A stretch of 64,000 bases of DNA. Source: Paraspadella gotoi (Eukaryota; Chaetognatha). Below are positions 56,388 to 64,000 of the stretch, in pieces. How positions within the stretch are numbered: position 1 is the stretch's first letter; every line of letters begins with the position of its first letter. The notes under the pieces were generated by a model, which was given only the letters and a program-made list of their open reading frames with translations, was not told where the DNA came from and did no database searches. A program made the translations under genes and the position numbers. The stretch spans positions 9,312,718 through 9,376,717 of the forward strand of contig CM119268.1 in assembly GCA_051294375.1 (NCBI GenBank), given 5' to 3'.

Positions 56388-57830
56388 ATGGCGAGAAACT
56401 TTAGTTGGACTCGGTCTCTGGTGTCGCCCCTTTTTTCGACGACGCGATGCATTTTAGAGACGTCGCGTCTCTCTTCTCAGCTGACCGTTAAGTCGGACAC
56501 TACGGTCGACGGTGGCTCGGCTAAGGCGAATCTCATCTCAAAAGCCATGCGGGTTAGACTTTCTCATAAAAATATCGCTTTTGCTTCACAATTTGAAAAT
56601 GTTTCTCTTACCCAGGCGTACTTAGACCGCGCTCGGACCTACGACAGTTACATGACGGAACAGACTGCAGAGTTCGATCTCGGTCGTCGGCACTTGGCGA
56701 AGATCATGGGCAAAGATCCCGAAAATTTCGGTCAGGAGGACATCGACAAGGCCATTCAATATCTTTTTCCCTCTGGACTTTTCGCCCCGGCCGCTAGACC
56801 TTTCCTGCGTCATCCTTCCGTTGGTGTGAGACATTGGTTATGTGAGTAAGAAAATCTGGCCAAGAAAATATCGCAATTTTATTTCTTAGTTTTTCCAAAA
56901 AAGAAAGAGGCCCAATTTGGTTGGGACGGACGGCCCTTTCATCCTTTCTTTTACACTGGTCGACCGGCTTTCAATCAAATGCTTTACGACGGCATCGAAC
57001 ACTTGGAGCATCTCGCTGCTGCCAAACCGTCCGAAGAGGCTGCTCGAGACGGCGCCGAAGTCATGAAGACCTTTGTCAATTCGACCCAGTGGAAATCAAA
57101 GGAGGCCCTCTCCTCTCAACTCATCGAAAAGATAACCGATACGGATTACGAACGATTTGTCGCTCTGGGCGAAAGAATTCTCGAGCATCGTTTCTCCTTC
57201 CTGGCAAAAAAGTTAATTTTTTTCCCTTTTCGTCAGTTTTTCTTTATACCGCCCCGTCTTAATTTATTTTTTTTACTCGGTAGGTTTCTTACCCTCTACC
57301 GCGAGCCCATCGGAGACCTCGTCAGCGTTCGTGAAACGACCGAGCCACAGGTGGACCCAGTCACTGGCGTCCGTTTCTCCACAGGTTCCGGCTCCCGGAA
57401 ATGTTCCAAGGCTGATGTCATCCTTCGCGAAGGCACTGGCGTCGTCGACATCAACGGCGAAGATATCGACTTTTTCGAGGGCGTTCAGGAGCGTCTTCAG
57501 ATCCTGTCCCCCTTTGCCTTTTTGGGTCGGGTCAACGAGTTCGACATCGAGGCTGAAGGTAGGGCATATTCGCGATCCAGTGTAGCCAACTTTCTTCTTA
57601 TCCTCGCCCTTTCCTCTACGATCGCAGTTCAAGGGCCCGAAAATTCCTTCACGTCCAACGCGGGTGCATTGCGTCTCGCCATCTCTCGCGCGTTGACCTC
57701 GTTTTGCACTCCGACAGAGGTGGAGAATTTGAGACTGGCCGGCCTCTTGACTGAGGATCCAAGGGTCAGGGAGAGAAAAATATGGGGTCAAAGGGGCGCG
57801 AGGGCCAAGTTCACGTGGAAGCGTAGATGA
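56388..57830 (+). CDS. MRPS9: Mitochondrial small-ribosomal-subunit protein uS9m, 5 exons
   Basis: Exons 56388-56552, 56616-56841, 56890-57211, 57284-57558, 57628-57830; 396 residues, matching human MRPS9. Presequence rich in Arg/Ser; EFDLGRRHLAKIMGK; LFPSGLFAPAARPFLRHP; FPKKKEAQFGWDGRPFHPFF; LYDGIEHL; and the uS9 core FLGRVNEFDIEAE, SNAGALRLAISRALTSF, LRLAGLLTEDPRVRERK, ending GARAKFTWKRR (the conserved basic tail that reaches the decoding centre). The four introns are 63, 48, 72 and 69 bp, all multiples of three. Three have no in-frame stop, so retention would not break the frame. A TTGTTGAGTAG acceptor lies 9 bp before the ATG. Confidence 0.92.
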
Positions 57831-58015
57831 TCTAGGCAGTTTTTAAATTCTCTTTTGCTGTTTTGTTTATCCCTAAACCTACCACGATTTCTCTATCCCT
57901 CAATCGTTGATATACTTGGTACGTTGTCTTTAATTTAGATAAAGTCCAATCGCTTAGCGTTTTTCGAAAGCAACGCTAACATTATATTAACAACGTTATT
58001 ACTGCGATAAATGAA

Positions 58016-61000
58016 ATGTTGGTGGGGAATTTCGCAAAAAGAACAAGGTTTTGCGTCTCCTCACATTTAATACAATGGAATGAAGCGTCAGGTTATTCGT
58101 CCATTCCCGGCGTTTTCCCCGCCGTCCATTCCCGGGAAGATGTCTCCGATTCTCCCGCTGCCGTCGAACGAACAAATCCTTTGGGAATTCAACTCCTCTC
58201 AAGATCTCTCTTCCGACAGATTTTCCACGACGAATCCAAAGGTCACGATCGCGCCTCCTTGGCGGACCCAAACGTCGCCGCTGCTGTTCGGCATCTCAAG
58301 TCCCATGATCTCTGGGGCAAAGAGACGACCGTTCTTCCCGACTTAAATCTTTCGCTTCCCCAACTAAAGGGAAGCGACATTGACGAACATTTTCGCCGCA
58401 TCGCAGAAGATCAAGCCGGCGAGTATAAGCGCTTACTCATATCAATTGCAGGCGCGACTCTCCCGCCTCGACCCCATCGATGGGAGTTTCGCGACGGATG
58501 GACCGCTTACGACGCCTCGTCGGGAAAGGAGACTCCGGTGGCCTTCCCGGACGACGACGCGTTGGTCTTCGACGTCGAAGTTTTGGTAAAGGAAGGAAGC
58601 TTTCCTGCTTTGGCGGTGGCCGTTTCCGAATCCCGGTGGTACTCGTGGTGTTCCCAACGGCTCGTCGAAAAACTGGCGAGAAATGACGTGATGCGGACCA
58701 CCGACTTGATCCCTCTCGAAGATCCAAACTCTGGAAGCCGACGCGCCAAAATCGTCGTGGGCCACAACGTGGCTTTCGACAGGTCGTATGTGGCAGAACA
58801 GTACGCCATCGAGCCGGGGGCCAGTCAAGCGCGATTCGTCGATACAATGAGCATGCACATAGCCAACGGAGGTTTTTCTTGTCATCAAAGGGACGCCTAC
58901 CAAGTAATAAAAAAGAAGGAATCAAAAATTAATGATGATGAGAAAGGTTCGATATCAGGTTCGATATCGCGTTCGAACGAGCTCCGGTGGAGTCAGGAGT
59001 CGACGACTAACGCCCTCAGCGACCTATACAAGTTTTACTGCAAAAAAACTTTGTCCAAGGACGCACGGGATGTGTTTGTCAAGGGCTCCCTCGATGACGT
59101 CCTTTCCGATTTTCAGAACCTTACAGATTATTGCGCTTGGGATGTGGCGGCGACGCACGAAGTAAGTAAGTAAGTAAGTAACTCAACTAATATTATCAAT
59201 ACTGATATCAACAATATCATTCAGATTCTATCTCACCTGACGCCGGAATTCTTTGAGCGTTTTCCTCATCCCGTAACGTTCGCTGGCATGCTTGAGATGG
59301 CTCGTGTCTTTCTTCCCGTCGATGATACTTGGCATCAGTTCATCGAGAATTGCGATAACACTCGACGAGATCTCCTAAATGAGCAGAGAAAGATTTTGCT
59401 TCGTCTCGCCAACAAAGCTTGTTCGCTTGCCGAAGGCGAACTTTACAAGGTAGGCTAGTGCGATGAGAAAATGTCTTTTTATTTGAATTTTACGTACTAT
59501 TGCTTACAATTACAAACTAAATTCTTAATTGTCAAAATTTAAGATGGTTTTCATTTTTTCCAGAAAGATCCCTGGTTATGGAATTTGGATTGGTCCACTT
59601 CAACGACGAAGTTAAAGAAAGCGAAAAAACCGTCTCCTTCCGACAAAGCCGTTCAGAAAACTAAGGAACAACTGGGTCTCTTGAGTCCCGAAGGCATTCG
59701 AAATCTCTGCACCGATTTCGGTTTTCCGATCGAAAAAGACGAGAATGCGATGGAGGTATTGATGAATCCTCTCAGCTTGAACGAAATCCCGTTAAACAAA
59801 CTGAGGGTCGTTGAACTAAAAACTCTTTGCCGAATTCATGGCCTTCCTTCCACGGCAAAGAAAGGCGTTTTATACGATCGCCTTGTCAATCTCGGATTAC
59901 GTGAAAAGGAGAAATCCGAGTCTGGCCAGTTTTGCAACTCGGACGAAAATCAAATTCAAGACATCTCCATTCTTCTGGCTACTCGTGATCGGCTACACAA
60001 ATCTCAACGCGAACTTGTTGGTTACCCCGAGTGGTACAGAAAAACTTATTTGAAGTCTTCTGAGACTTCGACATTCGGCTCTTTTGGGCCTAGCCTGACC
60101 ACCAAGCTGAAAGAAACACCATCCTTACTCAGGATGACCTATGTTGAGTTTCCCTTACATTACCATGAAAAGCTCAAATGGGGTTACTTGGTTCCTCATT
60201 TAGTCGGGGCGGACCACATGAGGGCCGAAGACGGGTTTCCGTTTGGTGAGATATATAAAATTTGCAAGCATCTTGACAATAACACATTGGGATTTACTTC
60301 ACCCCAAGTTTTCAATACTTTTAACGAATGGAATGAAATCGAGAAACGTCTTGAGACTAAAGAAGATTTCGCGACTGTTTGGGAGGACACTTTACAATTG
60401 TTGGGAAGCGAACCGCCGGAATATACTAAGAAATTGTCGCCTTTCGGTCCCTATTACTTCGAAAATATTCCTGGTTGCTCGTTTTATCGGATTCCTCACC
60501 CGAAATTTGGTCCGTCCGTTGGTGATCCGTTGGGAAAGCATTTCATTTCAAGGCTGGCAGGTACGATGGTGACTAAAAAGGCACGGTTCGAGCCAATCAA
60601 CCTATATATGTTGGGTGGATATTTAAATGATGAATAAGCCGAAATCTCACAGTATTGGCTCCGGGTCCGGCTCCACTCTTTTTCTGTTTTACGTAAATAC
60701 CCCGTGTCCGTTCGCGAGTGTCAACAAAAAAATCTTTACTATATTTTAAATATTTAATAAATAAGTATAACATTAGAGGCAGAACTACTGGACGTTTTTT
60801 ATCGTCGCAATCGCTTAGCGTTTGCGACGATATTGTAACGCTTATGCGCATAAGTGGCGTCGTCGGCGGCGTCGTTGTCGTCGTCTGCGTTCCAAATTAT
60901 AGATCGCCTTTTTTATTTTTAAATTTGGGTGTATGAAGCTGAAAATTTATATACAGCTTCTCATAATCGATGTGCTTAAAATTGAGTCTGGACAGTTATT

Positions 61001-62970
61001 AAATATGTTTTGTTTGTTTTATCAAAACAAACAAATTTTCTATTTTATTTTTATATTTCTTTCTCTCTCTCTTTTCTCTTCTAATTACATGTCTCTCTCC
61101 CTCTCTCATTTCGCTCTGCTCTGCTCTGCAGAGGCTTATTCTTTTTCTCTCTTTTCTCCTGCTGCTTCTGCTGCTGCCTTTTGATTTCTTTCTTTTTTTC
61201 TGGGTGCCTCTGCTGCTGCCGCTGCTGTTATTTACTTTTATATAGACACTTGAACTTATAATAACTCAAATAGATGCATTAATAATAAAGATGTTAGTTA
61301 AAAAAACTTTAAAGACTAAGAAAAACCAAATAAAAGAAGTCGTTAGAAGCGATCTTGTGTATTTATCGATTTTGGGTCGATGGAGCCGGGTCCGGATCCG
61401 GAAGAAAATTTAAATCGATACTGCAAAGGGTCACCAGTGAGTGGAACGCATCGCTTCGATCAAAATATTTGGTTCCGGTTGACCCGGAACTTACGCCTGT
61501 TACCGCATCGGTTTCTTTTTTTAAAAATGGCTATTCAAGGCCTCGTATCTCTTCCTTTCTGTCTCTTTACCCCTTTTTTGATCATCTTCTGCAGACGGTA
61601 CTTTAAAAACCTCTGGAGACGAGGATGCCAAAAGGGTTCTCCACATCACGCGGATGATTGCCAATTGGTCGTCCTCAGAGAAGCGAATCAAAGCTCAAAT
61701 GGTTGTCTACTCTGACAATAATGAAGGTTACGCTGTTATCTTGCCTCGAGTTATTGTCGCCGGGACTCTGACTCGTCGAGCGGTTGAGAATACCTGGCTC
61801 GTGTTGTCCAATCCAAAGGCTGATCGGGTCGGTAGTGAGATGAAAACCATGGTTAGGGCCCCGGCGGGATGGCACTTTGTCGGAGCCGACGTAGATTCGC
61901 AGGTAGTCATTATTAAATTCCCATTTAAAATAGATTTATTTCTTTTTTTTTTCTCTTTTTTTTCTATCTGGCCTTTTCTTAGGAGTTGTGGATAGCTTCT
62001 CTGTATGGAGACGCGCACTTTGCGCATCATCATGGGTGCACAGCCATCGGTTGGATGACGTTGCAAGGAAAACGCGAGGACGGGACTGATCTCCATAGCA
62101 AAACAGCCGCCGCATCTGGCTGCACTAGGTTTGTGTCGTCAGTAAAAACCTTTGTCTACGGTTGATAAAAACAGATAAAAACTTCTATCGATTTCACTTG
62201 GTAGGGACAATGCCAAGACCCTTAACTACGCGCGCATTTACGGCGCTGGCGAATCTTTGTCCAAAAACCTTTTGATGGGATTCGACTCGAGCCTTCGGGA
62301 GGAGGAGGCTCTGGCCAATGCTCGCGCCATGATTAGACTAACGAAGGGAGTGAAAAAACGGAAAAAACTTGGCACCGACGACAACGATTCAGGGACCGAA
62401 TGGACCGGCGGAACCGAGTCGCACATGTTCAACCAGCTGGAGCAGATAGCACGTACCCCTGCTTCAGCCACCCCCGTTCTCGGCGCCCGAATTTCTCGCG
62501 CAATGGAAGCCGGGTCTGTCGGGTCCAACTTCATGCCCTCGCGCATTAACTGGGCCGTGCAGTCGTCAGCCGTGGATTATCTTCACCTCCTGCTCGTCGC
62601 TTCTCGCCATCTCTTTGACGAGTTCCGCATAATCGGCCGTGTCTCCATCACCGTCCACGACGAGGTTCGCGCTTTGGTCCGGTCCGAGGATCGTTACCGC
62701 GCCGCCATGGCTCTGCAAGTAGCCAACCTTTGGACGCGATCCATGTTCGCCTTTAAGGTCGGCCTCCACGATCTTCCCATGTCGGTCGCGTTCTTTTCGG
62801 CCGTCGAAATCGATAAAGTTTTGAGGAAAAACGTCGATGATGATGCGGTTACGCCTTCGAATCCTGATGGTCTACGAGAAGAATATGGAGTTTCGCCTGG
62901 AGAGGCATTGAACGTTTACCAGATTATAGAGAAGACGAATGGAGGGCGGTTAGAGAAACCGCCAGTTTGA
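58016..62970 (+). CDS. POLG: Mitochondrial DNA polymerase gamma catalytic subunit, 6 exons
   Basis: Replicates and repairs mtDNA. Exons 58016-59161, 59225-59449, 59564-60560, 61595-61902, 61983-62128, 62205-62970; 1,195 residues (human about 1,239). Exonuclease: Exo I ALVFDVEV, Exo [15 protein letters not shown], Exo [15 protein letters not shown]. Spacer: DPWLWNLDW, then a SAP-like motif (about residues 534-568), [34 protein letters not shown]. Polymerase: motif A GADVDSQELWIASL, motif [17 protein letters not shown], motif [13 protein letters not shown], then [15 protein letters not shown]. All catalytic acidic residues are present. Intron 3 (60561-61594) contains a family 4 repeat. Exon 1 ends at a tandem GTAAGTAAGTAAGTAAGTAA donor. 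Confidence 0.95.
59792..59896 (+). other. SAP-like DNA-binding motif encoded within POLG exon 3
   Basis: Residues about 534-568 contain [20 protein letters not shown] followed by [12 protein letters not shown], fitting the SAP pattern (two helices, central GLP, hydrophobic positions, basic KK). It lies in the spacer between DPWLWNLDW and GYPEWYRK. Confidence 0.65.
60780..61215. repeat. Dispersed repeat family 4, copy 2 (POLG intron 3)
   Basis: Matches 36595-36840: GCGACGATATTGTAACGCTT, GCATAAGTGGCGTCGTC, CCAAATTATAGATCGCC, GTGTATGAAGCTGAAAATTT and the CTGCTGCTTCTGCTGCTGCC tail. It carries an extra CT-rich stretch (61060-61130) absent from copy 1. Confidence 0.75.
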
Positions 62971-63212
62971 AATTTAATGTGGGGAACGCTGGCTAATTTG
63001 TTCTCTTCAACATTTGTTTCATTGTTATTGTTCGAGAACCCTTTTCATGTTTAATTCCTTAGCGTGTACACTGTACAGTTGTAGTTTAACGACATTACAG
63101 TAAACAGCTCTTTAGTTGGCAGTTACAAAATTTAGTTAATTCCCGTAAATTTAGAAATTTTTTTTAATATTATGGAAAAGTTCTTTAGCTTAGGTCATAA
63201 ATCCTTTCAATC
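62971..63212. other. POLG-galectin spacer
   Basis: 242 bp, AT-rich, no recognised poly(A) hexamer and no other feature. Confidence 0.4.
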
Positions 63213-64000
63213 ATGACTGATTCGGGACGCCCGCAAGAGTTAACCGCCGAATGGTGTAACCCTCCGTCGCCGCTAAATTGGGTTTTAGGTCCCGTCAACG
63301 AAGGTTTTTCCGTCAAGGTCGAGGGATACGCGACAGAAACTTGCGATAGATTTAAAATCAATCTTCAGCGAGGCAGTGACGAAGACGCGGACGTGCTATT
63401 TCACTTCAACCCGCGGTTTGGGCAAAACGTTGTCGTTCGCAACGCCCGCTTCGGCGGCCTTTGGGGTCCAGAAGAGCGAGAAGGCGTGGTCCCTTTCGAG
63501 CGAAAAGTCCCTTTTGTCGTCGAAATATCCGTTAGCGAATTTTACTATTTCGCTCAGGTTGATGGGAAAACCCTTTGTTTATTTTCCCATCGTCGTCCAT
63601 TTTCTCTGTCTGACACTTTCGCAGTTTCCGGCGATCTGGTCCTGTCCAAAGTTTCGTTCAAAAGATCTTTTGGGCCTTCGTTGTCCGAATTGATGACCGG
63701 TCTTACGTTGGAGACGCCGAAGGCCGAGATACTGGCCGAGCCGCCGCCATATACCGAGTTGGATCCCTCTAAGATGCCCGCCAGGATTTCTAAATCAGGC
63801 CTGCCTTTGTCGACGCCTCTGCCCTTCGGATTCGCGCTCGGTAATTCCGTGGTAGTCAGCTTGACTTCTAAGCTGGTCGCCATCCGTTTCAAGGTGGAAC
63901 TTCGCGTGGGTCCCCCCGGCGTTTCCCCCGAAATGGTGCTGCTTCACTTTAACCCTCGCTTTGAGGAAGATGGTGGCGTCGTCGTCTTCAACACCAAGAT
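63213..64000 (+). CDS. Tandem-repeat galectin, N-terminal part (cut by window end)
   Basis: Beta-galactoside-binding lectin, cytosolic and non-classically secreted in other animals. Open from ATG 63213 to the window end in one exon. First carbohydrate-recognition domain about 20-155 with all signature residues: FHFNPRF (H-x-NPR), VVRNA (V-x-N), WGPEER (W-x2-E-x-R), then VDGKTLCLFSHR and a closing VSGDLVLSKVSF strand. A linker of about 40 residues contains AEPPPYTELD. The second domain begins about residue 200 (PLPFGFALGNSVVV) and reaches VLLHFNPRF, so it too has the H-NPR motif. No signal peptide. A TTAGCTTAG acceptor-like site lies about 20 bp upstream. Confidence 0.92.
   Translation, partial: MTDSGRPQELTAEWCNPPSPLNWVLGPVNEGFSVKVEGYATETCDRFKINLQRGSDEDADVLFHFNPRFGQNVVVRNARFGGLWGPEEREGVVPFERKVPFVVEISVSEFYYFAQVDGKTLCLFSHRRPFSLSDTFAVSGDLVLSKVSFKRSFGPSLSELMTGLTLETPKAEILAEPPPYTELDPSKMPARISKSGLPLSTPLPFGFALGNSVVVSLTSKLVAIRFKVELRVGPPGVSPEMVLLHFNPRFEEDGGVVVFNTK

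Overview
This window is eukaryotic nuclear DNA from an animal. Genes are split by short GT-AG introns, mostly about 50-110 bp. Exons have balanced base composition and the sequence between them is AT-rich. Seventeen protein-coding genes can be supported, plus abundant mobile DNA. The content (a galectin, mitochondrial creatine kinase, a tyrosine-motif transmembrane adaptor, a KIF28-type kinesin) together with gene compactness suggests an early-branching animal, perhaps a sponge. That placement is inference and cannot be proven from the window.

Layout. 0-1 kb: foldback repeat. 1-3.6 kb: a 12-finger C2H2 protein. 4.5-12.3 kb: an 858-residue single-pass membrane adaptor with about 20 tyrosine motifs, whose first intron carries a 2.1-kb DIRS-like element and whose fifth carries a 1.3-kb inverted-repeat element. 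13.1-14.5 kb: NSRP1. 14.8-21.3 kb: a KIAA0825 homologue. 21.3-25.7 kb: gene-free, full of nested repeats. 25.7-31.3 kb: NDUFS2, whose 3.9-kb intron holds a mitochondrial creatine kinase gene on the opposite strand. 33.3-35.6 kb: EEF2KMT and RBM7-like, only 55 bp apart. 36.1-47.6 kb: NAT10, with a 7.2-kb intron filled by a palindromic repeat that is itself split by a 5.25-kb degenerate DIRS-like retrotransposon. 47.7-52.4 kb: MTERF3 and a KIF28-type kinesin. 52.9-53.5 kb: a Tc1-like mini-element. 53.6-63.0 kb: PHB2, HINT3, MRPL48, MRPS9 and POLG. 63.2 kb to the end: a galectin cut by the window edge.

Themes. Sixteen of 17 genes lie on the + strand, often with 55-185 bp between stop and next start. 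Several have a splice acceptor immediately before the ATG, and in the tightest pairs there is no room for an ordinary 5' intron. This suggests polycistronic transcription with trans-splicing. Many neighbours serve mitochondria (NDUFS2, creatine kinase, PHB2, MTERF3, MRPL48, MRPS9, POLG).

The most unusual items are the adaptor, the two DIRS-like families whose internal complementary region lies near the 5' end and reads as the reverse complement of the circle junction, and a SAP-like motif inside POLG. All exon joins were made by eye from GT-AG signals, reading frame and family resemblance. No database search was run.
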